Below, piece by piece: positions 26,199-36,789 of a DNA stretch of 64,000 bases. The position numbers and the translations under genes were made by a program. The stretch's first letter is position 1; every line of letters begins with the position of its first letter. Origin of the DNA: Aldehydirespirator sp965220485 (GTDB taxonomy: Bacteria; Actinomycetota; Acidimicrobiia; Acidimicrobiales; Aldehydirespiratoraceae); contig OZ244832.1 in the NCBI GenBank assembly GCA_965220485.1, forward strand, positions 1,488,001 to 1,552,000, written 5' to 3'. The notes beneath the pieces are model-generated. The model made no database searches. It was not told the DNA's origin and was given only the letters and a program-made list of their open reading frames with translations.

Positions 26199-27795
26199 CG
26201 TCGGATCTGGATTCGGCCACGGTCTCGCGCCAGCGGGACGCCAGCCGGACAGAGAAGCGAACCTTCCGCTCCGCTGTCTTGTACCAGTTCAAGACCAGAC
26301 CAACACCCGCCAGCATCGGGGATATCGACATCCGGCCACCCACCATCAGCGGCACCAGCGCCAGCCGCTCCGCCCGGTCCACGCCCTCGAGCAGGCCGAA
26401 GGCACCAATCTCCCCCACCGCAGGGCCGAACGTGGTAACCGCGCTCACCGACCCCCACACGCTGCCCAGCAACGAAACACCCGAGACGCCCAGCAGCATG
26501 GCCCCGACCCCCACCAGCACTACGTAGGCGACCTGGTGGCCGCCCAGCCGATCCAGGGTGCGCTGGGAGAGAGTCTCGTGGTCGCGCCGCACCAGGACAA
26601 CCGCATAAGGGTCGAGCTGGCGGCGCAACTCTCCTCCGGCGGAGCCCATGAGCAGCTGGGCCCGCATTACCCGCATGCCGCCTCCTGCCGAGCCCATCAT
26701 GGAACCGATGCCGGCCCCGACGAGCATCACCACCGTGGTCGCCGTACCCCACCCGGTCCAGTCGGCGACCGCGAACCCTGTCGTGCTCATCGCCGACACC
26801 GCCATGAACCCGGCTTCGCCGAGGCCGACGCCTCGGTGCACGGCCATTGCCGCCGTTGCCACCGCCAGCAGCAGCACAAAGGTCCTGAGCTCCCGGGACC
26901 GCCACAGGGGCCGGAGCCTGCCCCGGACAACCCACCAGACCACGAAGATTCCCCCACCGGCCAGAAACATCCCGACTCCGGCGACCGCTTGGGTGGCACC
27001 GCCGTAGCCGGCCAGCGAGTCGGCCCGACCGGTGAAGCCCCCGGTGGAGACGGTCCCCAGACCCACGACCACCGCCTCGGTGACTCCCAGCCCGGTCAGC
27101 AGGTAGGCGACCACGCAGGCCGCGGTGAAGCCCGAATAGAGGATGAGCACCCGGCGCTTGCCCACTTCGGCGCTGGGGACGAGGTCCAGCCCCCTGCGCC
27201 CACTGCTGTAGCCGATCAGGGCCGTAGTCCGCAGCACGGCCGGGAGGGTCACGACTCCGATCAACACCGCCATCAGACCCCCCACCCAGCTGGTGGCCGC
27301 CCTGAAGAGCAGAACTGTTCGCGACACCTCGGCGGCGTCCAGGAGGGTGAGCGAGGTGGTGGTGAATCCGGCTGCGGACTCGACTAGGGCGTCGTCGAGC
27401 CCCCTCAGAGCGCCGGTGCCCGCATAGAGGGCCGTGCCGAAGAGCACCAGCACCGTCCAGAGGAGGCCGATGCCGGCGAACACCCGTCCCGCTCCGGGCC
27501 GGTTCGGTGGCGCGACCCGCCGCCTCGCCACGGCCGCGAGAACCGCGCAGACCGCCCCCACGCATGCGAAGGCGGCTGCGTCGACGTTGTCATCACCAAT
27601 GCCGGCCAGGCCGCACAGCGTGGTGGCCACGCCGAGGACGAGGCCCGCGTCGATGATCGAAGCGAACGCCCAGGACACGATCCGGACCGGTGCCTGCTCG
27701 GTCGCGCCGGCAAGCAGCGGACGAGTGAAGCCGATTCTGCCCAGACGTCGCAAGCCGACAGCCCGTCGACCTCCCGGACGGCCCAGGCGTCGCAC
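26191..27795 (-). CDS. Divergent TrkH-type potassium transporter (first trkH in operon)
   Basis: About 534 residues. The pore loops are weaker than in the two neighbours: SAAGFTTTSLTLLDA, TVSTGGFTGRAD, AMSTTGFAVAD and VTTFGPAVGEIG, where the last lacks the N-M-G. I chose the GTG at 27795, which has GGAGGG 6 nt upstream; an in-frame TTG at 27831 would start inside tandem repeats. It overlaps the next trkH by 8 bp and lies downstream of trkA across the 29-bp repeat array. It may be a regulatory or differently selective subunit. Confidence 0.82.
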   Translation of the reverse strand: MRRLGRPGGRRAVGLRRLGRIGFTRPLLAGATEQAPVRIVSWAFASIIDAGLVLGVATTLCGLAGIGDDNVDAAAFACVGAVCAVLAAVARRRVAPPNRPGAGRVFAGIGLLWTVLVLFGTALYAGTGALRGLDDALVESAAGFTTTSLTLLDAAEVSRTVLLFRAATSWVGGLMAVLIGVVTLPAVLRTTALIGYSSGRRGLDLVPSAEVGKRRVLILYSGFTAACVVAYLLTGLGVTEAVVVGLGTVSTGGFTGRADSLAGYGGATQAVAGVGMFLAGGGIFVVWWVVRGRLRPLWRSRELRTFVLLLAVATAAMAVHRGVGLGEAGFMAVSAMSTTGFAVADWTGWGTATTVVMLVGAGIGSMMGSAGGGMRVMRAQLLMGSAGGELRRQLDPYAVVLVRRDHETLSQRTLDRLGGHQVAYVVLVGVGAMLLGVSGVSLLGSVWGSVSAVTTFGPAVGEIGAFGLLEGVDRAERLALVPLMVGGRMSISPMLAGVGLVLNWYKTAERKVRFSVRLASRWRETVAESRSDDG

Positions 27796-28018
27796 GTCAA
27801 CCCTCCAGACGGCCCAGGCGTCGCACGTCAACCCTCCAGACGGCCTAGGCGTCGCACGTCAACAGCCGATGGCCTAGGCGTCGCACGTCAACAGCCGATG
27901 GCCTAGGCGTCGCACGTCAACAGCCGATGGCCTAGGCGTCGCACGTCAACAGCCGATGGCCTAGGCGTCGCACGTCAACAGCCGATGGCCTAGGCGTCGC
28001 ACGTCAACAGCCGATGGA
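27780..28018. repeat. Tandem repeats (31 and 29 bp) expanded from the trkA 3' end
   Basis: Two 31-bp units (from 27781 and 27812, with caaccctccagacggcccag) and six 29-bp units starting at 27845, 27874, 27903, 27932, 27961 and 27990. The last is the authentic end of trkA (RLLTCDA and stop). The others are copies containing the same stop; since 29 is not a multiple of three the stops fall in all phases. Confidence 0.9.
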
Positions 28019-29342
28019 CCTCCCGCACCGAGTCCGGAGTGGCGAAGGCGACCACATGGTCGCGTCCCCGCAGCCGGCTCCGGCCGCGAGCGATCTGGGG
28101 CTTGCCGTCGCGCACTATGGCCCCGATGAGCACACCCTTGGGCAGCTTGAGATCCTTCACCAGAGAGTTGTCGGCGAGGCTGCCCGCCTCCACTTCGAGC
28201 TCCAGCACCTCGGCGTCGGACTCCAGGAAGGTCGCCACCGCGGCCACATCGCCGCGCACGAAGCGCATCACGCCGTCGGCGGTGGCGGTGCGGGGCGACA
28301 GGGCCACATCGACACCCGCGGAGTCCAGCAGCGACAGCAGGGCCAGCTTGTGCACCACCGCGATCGTCTCCGACGCGCCCACGGACTTGGCGTAGAGGCA
28401 GGCCAGGATGTTCGACTCGTCCTCTCCGGTCAACGCGGCCACCGCGTCGAACCGACCGAGGTTGGTCTCCTCGAGGAGGTCGGCGTCGGTTATGTCGCCC
28501 TCGAAGATCTGCACATCGGCGAGATCCTCGGCCAACTCCAGGGCCCGCTCGGAGTCGCGCTCGACGATCACCACCTCAACTCCCCTCGACACCAGGCGGG
28601 CCGCGAGGATCTCGGCGGTGCGGCCACCGCCGAGTAGCAGTACGTGGCGGACCGAGCCGATGCCCAGACCTAGGAGCCGGGCCACCCGCCGGCGGGCTCG
28701 CCGCTTGCAGACCACCCGCACCAGGTCGTCCTCCATCAGCATGTAGTCGGTGCGGGGGATGTAGGTCTGCTCTCCCCGGGAGATCGACCCGACCATGAAC
28801 TCCCAGTCGGGTTCGTATTCGGCCGCGATCTCCGATAGACGCCGCCCCACGATGGGAGCGTCGGCCTCGAGGCGGGCACCGATCACGATGGCCTCGCCCT
28901 GAGCCATGACCGCTATCTCCGATGCCCCCGGGTAGTCGAGCAGGTTGAGGATCCGCTCCGCTGTCTGGTGGTCGGGATCTATGACGAGGTCGGCTTGAAA
29001 CGTCTGGCGAAACTCGGCCGAGGCCCTGCTGCGCAGCTCCTCGGCCTCGATGCGCACGATGGTGTTGTCCACGCCCCGCTGTTTGGCGATGAGAGACGTC
29101 ACCAGGTTCACCTCGTCGTTGCTGGTGACGGCAACCACCAGCTCGCAGCTGTCGAGCCCGGCATCGGAGAGCACGCTGGGATGGGTGCCGCTGCCCTCCA
29201 CCGTGAGCACATCGAGCTCGGCCCCGAGTTGACGGAGTCGGTTGGCGTCGATGTCGACCACCGAAACGTTGTGCCGCTCGTGGCTGAGGCGGGCCGCTAC
29301 GTAGGATCCGACCTCGCCTGCCCCCACAACGATGACATGCAC
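27990..29342 (-). CDS. trkA: TrkA potassium uptake regulatory subunit
   Basis: 450-residue cytoplasmic NAD(H)/nucleotide-binding regulator with two RCK units. The first Rossmann motif is VIVVGAGEVGSYVAARL at the N-terminus, with a TrkA_C domain around 140-215; the second Rossmann is VLLLGGGRTAEILAARL (about 230), with a second C-domain to the end. It heads an operon with three trkH genes and would gate them. The upstream leader carries a 40-bp direct repeat, and the 3' end is expanded into 29-bp repeats. Confidence 0.95.
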   Translation of the reverse strand: MHVIVVGAGEVGSYVAARLSHERHNVSVVDIDANRLRQLGAELDVLTVEGSGTHPSVLSDAGLDSCELVVAVTSNDEVNLVTSLIAKQRGVDNTIVRIEAEELRSRASAEFRQTFQADLVIDPDHQTAERILNLLDYPGASEIAVMAQGEAIVIGARLEADAPIVGRRLSEIAAEYEPDWEFMVGSISRGEQTYIPRTDYMLMEDDLVRVVCKRRARRRVARLLGLGIGSVRHVLLLGGGRTAEILAARLVSRGVEVVIVERDSERALELAEDLADVQIFEGDITDADLLEETNLGRFDAVAALTGEDESNILACLYAKSVGASETIAVVHKLALLSLLDSAGVDVALSPRTATADGVMRFVRGDVAAVATFLESDAEVLELEVEAGSLADNSLVKDLKLPKGVLIGAIVRDGKPQIARGRSRLRGRDHVVAFATPDSVREVHRLLTCDA

Positions 29343-29345
29343 GAT

Positions 29346-29425
29346 TATGTTCTATCGCCTCGTGTTCCAACAGGGTGCGATCAGGTATGTTCTATCGCCT
29401 CGTGTTCCAACAGGGTGCGATCAGG
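29346..29425. repeat. 40-bp direct repeat between trkA and the cyclo-ligase gene
   Basis: Two perfect copies of a 40-bp sequence (29346-29385 and 29386-29425) starting tatgttctatcgcctcgtg and ending gcgatcagg. The second copy supplies the stop of the cyclo-ligase gene, and the first reaches the trkA start, so the whole intergenic region is repeat. Confidence 0.9.
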
Positions 29426-30017
29426 CCAGCAGCCCGCGGTCTGGGATCAACAGCTCCCGGTCGGTGACGACGGCGTCGAGCGGCACATCCCAAGGCTCGC
29501 AGGGGACCTCGTCGACGCGCTGGAACCAGTGGGCGACGCCGATGACGGCAGGCCTGGAGGCCTCGGCGCCGGGGGGCAGCGACCCCAGGGCCCGGTCGTA
29601 GAACCCTCCTCCCTGGCCCAGGCGATGGCAGCGCTGGTCGAAGGCGACCACCGGCACCAGCACCACGTCGTGGTCCCCCAGCGCCACCACCTCGCCGTCG
29701 ACCGGCTCAAGGATCCCGAACGACCCGGGCTCGAACGTCTGGCCCTGGCTGCACGCCACGAACTCCAGCTCGGCGCCGACCACGCGGGGCAGGGTGAAGA
29801 CGTCGCCGCGCTCGCCGTCGAGCAGCGCGTCTAGCGGGATCTCCCCCCTCACCGCCCGGTAGGCGGCCACCCGGTGCGCTTCGGCGACCGGTGGCATCGA
29901 CGCCAGTCGCCGGGCCGCTTCCACCCCGGCCGCCGCGACCTCCGCAGGGTCGAGTCCGGCCCGGCGAGTCCGGATGTCGGCTCGGAGCCGGGCCTTGGCG
30001 TCCGACGCCGATGTCAC
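29421..30017 (-). CDS. 5-formyltetrahydrofolate cyclo-ligase
   Basis: 198-residue ATP-dependent enzyme converting 5-formyl-THF to 5,10-methenyl-THF in one-carbon metabolism. The family signatures are the basic N-terminus (KARLRADIRTRRAGL), the substrate loop FGILEP and the C-terminal ATP-binding motif GQGGGFYDRALG, here preceded by DQRCHRLG. It is co-directional with trkA but separated by repeats, and divergent from the pyrophosphatase gene. Confidence 0.9.
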   Translation of the reverse strand: MTSASDAKARLRADIRTRRAGLDPAEVAAAGVEAARRLASMPPVAEAHRVAAYRAVRGEIPLDALLDGERGDVFTLPRVVGAELEFVACSQGQTFEPGSFGILEPVDGEVVALGDHDVVLVPVVAFDQRCHRLGQGGGFYDRALGSLPPGAEASRPAVIGVAHWFQRVDEVPCEPWDVPLDAVVTDRELLIPDRGLLA

Positions 30018-30066
30018 CGTCTTAGAGCGAGCGCAACTGGGCGGTCATGCCTCGCTCTGCGGCGTC

Positions 30067-30176
30067 GCATTCCCGCTCCTGTTCGCTGCGCTCACGGGCC
30101 GCTCGGGCCACGGCCTCGCTAGACGCATCGCTGATTCCGCACATGGATTGCCACCTATTCACTCGGCCTCTAAGAG
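30067..30176 (+). repeat. Dispersed intergenic repeat, copy 4
   Basis: ttcccgctcctgttcgctgc plus the gctcacgggccgctcgggcc core, a 45-bp variable spacer and cactcggcctctaa. It fills the divergent space between the cyclo-ligase and pyrophosphatase genes and may hold their promoters. The preceding cttagagcgagcg string also occurs near 3343. Confidence 0.8.
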
Positions 30177-30220
30177 TAGGCTCGACCGTCGTTGGTGCCT
30201 CCAGCGGAGGGAGCAGACTC

Positions 30221-32329
<2,109 letters not shown>

Positions 32330-32336
32330 CCGCGAC

Positions 32337-32466
32337 AGGATCTCGGCCGCGTTGTGGGCCCTGTAGACACACAATCCGCCCCAAGATCTTGGCATCCAGC
32401 CATGTCCTGGATCTCGGCCGAGTTCTGGGCCCCGTAGGCACACAATCCGCCCCAAGATCTTGGCGT
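32337..32466. repeat. Two imperfect copies of a 74-bp intergenic repeat
   Basis: Copies start at about 32339 and 32413; both contain ggatctcggccg, then gtaggcacacaatccgcccc (gtagacacac in the first copy) and aagatcttggc. They fill the convergent gap between hppA and the dehydrogenase gene. aagatctt is itself a palindrome. Confidence 0.8.
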
Positions 32467-32470
32467 ACGC

Positions 32471-33577
32471 TCAGCCGCGATCAGCCACGTTGACGACGGT
32501 GCGGACGCCCTCGGCCGAGCGCAGCCGGTCGAACCCCTCGTTCACTCCCTCCAGCGCCACCCGGTGGGTGATCATGGACTCCAGATCCAGTTCGCCCCGC
32601 TGCCACAGCCCCACCAGCCGCGGGATGTCGCGGCCGGGCCAGCAGTCGCCCAGCAGGCTGCCCACCAGCCGCTTCTGCTGGAGCATGAACAACGTCACCG
32701 AGCCGATGTCGACGGTGTGCTCGGGCGGCGGCGCGCCCACTACCACGGTGGTGCCCCCGGAGCCGGTCACTTCCAGGGCCAGGCGCACCAGGCTGGGCAC
32801 TCCCGCGGTCTCGAACGCGTAGTCGGCTCCCCGGCCGCCGGTTGCGTCCGCCACCGCCTGGCGCAGCTCGGCGGCGTCGCCCGCCACCAGATCGGTGGCC
32901 CCGAGCCGTGCGGCCGATTCCCGGCGGGACGCCACCGGGTCGGACGCGATGATGCGCGACGCACCGGCGATGCGGGCTCCCTGCACGGCCGAGATCCCCA
33001 CCCCGCCCAGCCCGGTAACCACGACGGTGGCCCCGCGCTCCACGTCGGCGGTGTTGAGCACCGCGCCCACTCCGGTCTGCACGGCGCAGCCGATCAGGCA
33101 GGCAACGTCGAGGGGAACGTCGTCGTCTAGGCGGACCACGCCTGAAGCTGGGACCACTGTGCGCGACGCGAACGCGCCCACCCCCAGGCCGCGATGCACG
33201 AGCTGGCCGGCCCGCGAGAACGGTGACGTGCTGTCGGGCCGGGTGCCGGCCACGAAGCTCATGGCCTGCGCGCAACGGCCGGCCTGCTGGCGGGCGCAGC
33301 CGTCGCAGTGCCCGCACGGGGCCAGAGGCGTGATCATCACCTTGTCGCCCTCGGACACGTGGGTGACCCCGGCACCCACCGCGGCCACCACTCCGGCCGC
33401 CTCGTGGCCGAGCACCGCCGGAAACATGTATCCGCCGTCGATGATGGTCAGATCGCTGTGGCAGATGCCGCTGTGGCTCACCGCCACGCACACCTCGCCC
33501 GGCCTGGGGTCGGCCAGCTCCAGGTCGGCCACCACCTCCAGTGCGGACCTCGGATCGGTCAGCAGGGCAGCTCTCAC
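32471..33577 (-). CDS. Zinc-dependent alcohol dehydrogenase, class III-like
   Basis: 368-residue medium-chain dehydrogenase/reductase. Catalytic zinc ligands: C in GICHSDL, the GHEAAGVV motif, and a distal C near CLIGCAVQTG. Structural zinc cysteines: CGHCDGCARQQAGRC. The Rossmann motif is GLGGVGISAVQGARIAGA. This pattern is that of class III-like (including mycothiol- or NDMA-dependent) alcohol/aldehyde dehydrogenases of actinobacteria; substrate unknown. It is followed by a dispersed repeat at its 5' side. Confidence 0.9.
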   Translation of the reverse strand: MRAALLTDPRSALEVVADLELADPRPGEVCVAVSHSGICHSDLTIIDGGYMFPAVLGHEAAGVVAAVGAGVTHVSEGDKVMITPLAPCGHCDGCARQQAGRCAQAMSFVAGTRPDSTSPFSRAGQLVHRGLGVGAFASRTVVPASGVVRLDDDVPLDVACLIGCAVQTGVGAVLNTADVERGATVVVTGLGGVGISAVQGARIAGASRIIASDPVASRRESAARLGATDLVAGDAAELRQAVADATGGRGADYAFETAGVPSLVRLALEVTGSGGTTVVVGAPPPEHTVDIGSVTLFMLQQKRLVGSLLGDCWPGRDIPRLVGLWQRGELDLESMITHRVALEGVNEGFDRLRSAEGVRTVVNVADRG

Positions 33578-33598
33578 GGCGGCAACGCTACTTGTTGG

Positions 33599-33650
33599 GC
33601 CCGCTCTTGTTCGCTGCGCTCACGGGCCGCTCGGGCCCTGGGCCTAGACC
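33599..33650 (+). repeat. Dispersed intergenic repeat, copy 5 (short)
   Basis: gcccgctcttgttcgctgcg followed by ctcacgggccgctcgggccc, then directly the end of the PfkB gene; the right part of the family is missing. Confidence 0.75.
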
Positions 33651-34504
33651 GGACCGCCGCGGGTGGTGGGGCCCACTCTGGCCATCACCAGCGACATCAC
33701 TCGGTGCGCGGCGTCGACGGCCGCGACCGAGGCGGCGCCGGCCCGCCGCGACATCAGGTAGCCGGCCACGAAGCCGTCCTCGGCGCCGGTGCGGTCCACG
33801 ACGGTCGCAGGCAGCGTCGGCTGGCGCAGGTGGACGCCTTCGGCGGTCATCACCGCGGTGCTCTCCGGCCCGATGATGATGGTGCAGGTGCTTCCCTCGA
33901 CGGGCTGGTCGGGGTCGAGTCCCAGGCGGGCGTGGTCGCGCTCGGTGAAGATCACCGTGTCGGGTTGCACCGCCGCTACGAGCTCTCCGAACGCAGCTGC
34001 GCCGTAGTGCACCACTTCGTCGGCGGCGAGCCCGGTGAGAGTGATCGGGACACGGCGCTCCAGAGCCCCCGCGATGACGCCCTCGACCACGCCCGCGAGC
34101 GGATCGGCCACCAGCGACCGGGCCGGCACGAACAACTGCACCGCCCCGACCAGAACATCGGTATCGACGGCCGCCAGTTTCGACGAGGCGGCCCTGTCCA
34201 CCAGCGTGGTGCGATACCCCTGCTGCAGCAGGTTGACCGTCACCCCCGTGACTCCATGAGCGCTTATGCGGACGTCCACTCCCCGCCTCCGCAGGTCGGC
34301 GGCCAGCGAGTCGCCCATCGCGTCGGCACCAACCTGGCCCACGAAACGGGCCTCCCCGCCCCGCTCGCAGGTGATGGCCGCGACGTTGGCCGCCGAGCCG
34401 CCCCTAACCCTCAGCGTGCGCGCCTCCGCGACGTGGCCCCGACGCATCCCCTCGGGAAGCTCGACCACGAGCTCCTCGACCAGGTCCCCTATTGTCAGCA
34501 GCAT
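33644..34504 (-). CDS. PfkB-family sugar/nucleoside kinase with altered GAGD motif
   Basis: 286 residues from the ATG at 34504 with GAGAGGG upstream; an open extension to 34618 lacks family similarity. The first PfkB motif region is RVRGGSAANVAAITCERGG, and the second motif, normally D-x-x-G-A-G-D, reads DRTGAEDGFVAGYL: the catalytic Asp is kept but the preceding Gly is Glu. That Gly helps form the anion hole, so activity may be altered. Substrate unknown. Divergent from menB. Confidence 0.85.
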   Translation of the reverse strand: MLLTIGDLVEELVVELPEGMRRGHVAEARTLRVRGGSAANVAAITCERGGEARFVGQVGADAMGDSLAADLRRRGVDVRISAHGVTGVTVNLLQQGYRTTLVDRAASSKLAAVDTDVLVGAVQLFVPARSLVADPLAGVVEGVIAGALERRVPITLTGLAADEVVHYGAAAFGELVAAVQPDTVIFTERDHARLGLDPDQPVEGSTCTIIIGPESTAVMTAEGVHLRQPTLPATVVDRTGAEDGFVAGYLMSRRAGAASVAAVDAAHRVMSLVMARVGPTTRGGPV

Positions 34505-34632
34505 CGCCCTCTCGGGAGCGCACTGTAGGGCACTTCGAGGCTCCGCGAGAGCCATGTGCTGCAGCTCGAAGCCCGAACGGCGATGACCGGACGCCACCCA
34601 TCCTCCGCCGCCGGCCACTGTAGTGTGCGGTC

Positions 34633-35535
34633 ATGGTCTCCGAGCTCTTCGACCCCGAGGCCTGGCAGGCTGTCGACGGCTTCGACGGCCTCACCGACAT
34701 CACCTACCACCGGGCCGTGCACCAGGGAACGGTGCGGGTCGCCTTCGACCGCCCGGAGGTGCGCAACGCGTTCCGTCCCCACACCGTGGACGAGCTGTAC
34801 CGCTGCCTGGACCACGCCCGGATGACCAGCGATGTGGGCTGCGTGCTGATCACCGGCAACGGCCCGTCGCCCCGCGACGGGGGCTGGGCCTTCTGCTCGG
34901 GCGGGGACCAGCGAATCCGGGGCCGCGACGGCTACCGGTACGCCTCCGGCGAGACCGGCGACACCATCGACGCGGGGCGCTCGGGGCGACTGCACATCCT
35001 GGAGGTGCAGCGCCTGATCCGCATGATGCCCAAGGTGGTGATGGCAGTGGTGCCGGGCTGGGCGGTGGGCGGTGGCCACAGCCTCCACGCGGTGGCCGAC
35101 CTGACCCTGGCCAGCGCCGAGCACGGATTGTTCAAGCAGACCGACACCGATGTGGCCAGCTTCGACGGCGGCTTCGGATCGGCCTACCTGGCCAGGCTGA
35201 TCGGCCAGAAGCGGGCCCGCGAGATCTTCTTCCTGGGTCGCACCTACTCGGCCCAGGAGGCCTTCGAGATGGGCATGGTAAATGCGGTGGTCCCCCACGC
35301 CGAGCTCGAGCCGGTGGCATTGGAGTGGGCACGGGAGATCAACGCCAAGAGCCCGACCGCTCAGCGGATGGTGAAGTTCGCCCTGAACCTGGTCGACGAC
35401 GGGCTCATCGGCCAGCAGGTGTTCGCAGGCGAGGCCACCCGGCTGGCCTACATGACCGACGAGGCCGCCGAGGGCCGCAACGCCTTCCTGCACAAGCGCC
35501 CGCCCGACTGGTCACCCTTCGGTTGGCACTACTGA
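34633..35535 (+). CDS. menB: 1,4-dihydroxy-2-naphthoyl-CoA synthase
   Basis: 300-residue crotonase-fold enzyme that closes the second ring in menaquinone synthesis. Family traits are the N-terminal DITYHRAVHQGTVRVAFDRP, the oxyanion/substrate loop FCSGGDQRIRGRDGYRY, VPGWAVGGGHSLHAVADL, TDVASFDGGFGSAYLARL and the C-terminal EGRNAFLHKRPPDWSPF split over the end. The length is typical of MenB rather than of general enoyl-CoA hydratases. No other men gene is in the window. Confidence 0.95.
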   Translation: MVSELFDPEAWQAVDGFDGLTDITYHRAVHQGTVRVAFDRPEVRNAFRPHTVDELYRCLDHARMTSDVGCVLITGNGPSPRDGGWAFCSGGDQRIRGRDGYRYASGETGDTIDAGRSGRLHILEVQRLIRMMPKVVMAVVPGWAVGGGHSLHAVADLTLASAEHGLFKQTDTDVASFDGGFGSAYLARLIGQKRAREIFFLGRTYSAQEAFEMGMVNAVVPHAELEPVALEWAREINAKSPTAQRMVKFALNLVDDGLIGQQVFAGEATRLAYMTDEAAEGRNAFLHKRPPDWSPFGWHY

Positions 35536-35555
35536 GTGCCCGCTGCCGGTGCGGG

Positions 35556-36728
35556 CTAGAAGGCTGAAACGAAACCTGCGACGGTCTCTATGTGGGATGT
35601 GAGGGGGAACAGGTCGACCACGGTCCAGCGGTCGAGGGCGTAGCCGCAGTCGATGAGGCGGCGGGCGTCCTTGGCGAACGACGACGGGTCGCAGCTCACC
35701 AGCACCACGAGGCGGGGCTTGCACGACAGCAGCGGGCGCACGGCCGCATCGCCGAGCCCCGAGCGGGCTGGGTCGGCCACGACGAAGCTGGCCGGCGACG
35801 CCCGCCACTTCTCCACCGGGATCCTCAGTACCTTGCCATCGTTGCCCAGGTTGACCCGGGCGTCGGCCGCGGCGTCGGCACAGCGCTCGATGGCGGTGAC
35901 CTTGCGGCCGGATCCGATCGTGCCAGCGAACAGCCCCACCCCGGCGTAGGCGTCGATCATCGGCCCGTCCTCGGCCATTGCCTCCACCATCTCGGCCACC
36001 TCGGCCACGAGCGCCTCCGCGCCCGCAGGCCGGTTCTGGAAGAACGACCGGGCCGAGATCCTCCAGAGCCGGCCCGACAACTCCTCATGGATCCAGGCCC
36101 GCCGGTCTCTATCGAGTTCATCGGTGCCCACCACCATCACGTCGTCGGGCACCGACACCTCCTCCACGGTGGGGTTCACCACCACCATCCGCTCGCCGGT
36201 TCGGGAGCCCACCCGGATGAACACCCCGTCTGCGGGTCCGTAACGGCCCTCCACCAGAAGCTCCTCGGCGCGGTCGTTCACCGCGCCGCAGTCCTCGGGT
36301 ATGACCACCTCGTGGCTGGAACGGGCCATGAACCCGGCCCGCCCGTCCACCACCTTGGCCCGCACCGTGGTGCGGCCCCGGTCGGCATCGAGCATCCGCA
36401 GCGCCGGAGCGGGCGCGTCCACGCCGTGGCGGGTGAGCTGGTCCACCACGATCGACGCCTTCATCTGCATCTGGGCCCTGGCGTCGACGTGAAGCATGTC
36501 GCAGCCGCCGCACCCCTCGAGGTGATGCTCGCACGCCACTGGGACCCGGTGAGGTGACTCCTCAAGCACCTTGATCACCCTCGCTCTGGCCCAGCGCCGA
36601 TCGACGGTGTGGATCTCGGCGGTTACCAGCTCGCCGGGAAGGGCACCCTCCACGAACACGACCCGACCGTCGCAGCCCCGCGCCACTCCGACGCCGTCGC
36701 GCGCCGTGGCCGTAACCCGCAACTCCAC
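35556..36728 (-). CDS. RNA uracil-C5 methyltransferase (RumA/TrmA family)
   Basis: 390 residues from GTG 36728 (VELRVTATARDGVGVARG, the TRAM domain). The open frame extends to 36935 through the 62-bp repeats but without family similarity. Middle: Fe-S-type cysteines CEHHLEGCGGCD; SAM site DAYAGVGLFAGTIG; ERCADAAADARVNL; DPARSGLG; catalytic SCDPSSFAKDARRL with the nucleophilic Cys; C-terminal DLFPLTSHIETVAGF. The target (23S m5U747/m5U1939 or tRNA m5U54) cannot be told. Convergent with menB. Confidence 0.9.
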   Translation of the reverse strand: MELRVTATARDGVGVARGCDGRVVFVEGALPGELVTAEIHTVDRRWARARVIKVLEESPHRVPVACEHHLEGCGGCDMLHVDARAQMQMKASIVVDQLTRHGVDAPAPALRMLDADRGRTTVRAKVVDGRAGFMARSSHEVVIPEDCGAVNDRAEELLVEGRYGPADGVFIRVGSRTGERMVVVNPTVEEVSVPDDVMVVGTDELDRDRRAWIHEELSGRLWRISARSFFQNRPAGAEALVAEVAEMVEAMAEDGPMIDAYAGVGLFAGTIGSGRKVTAIERCADAAADARVNLGNDGKVLRIPVEKWRASPASFVVADPARSGLGDAAVRPLLSCKPRLVVLVSCDPSSFAKDARRLIDCGYALDRWTVVDLFPLTSHIETVAGFVSAF

Positions 36729-36789
36729 GCTGCGACGGTATCGGCGCTGCCCGCGATAGCGACCAACGTCTGTGATCGGCGCCCGTTCA

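Noticed and set aside
27845..28018. CRISPR-like 29-bp repeats
   Set aside because: The units are directly adjacent, with no spacers, and derive from the trkA 3' end.
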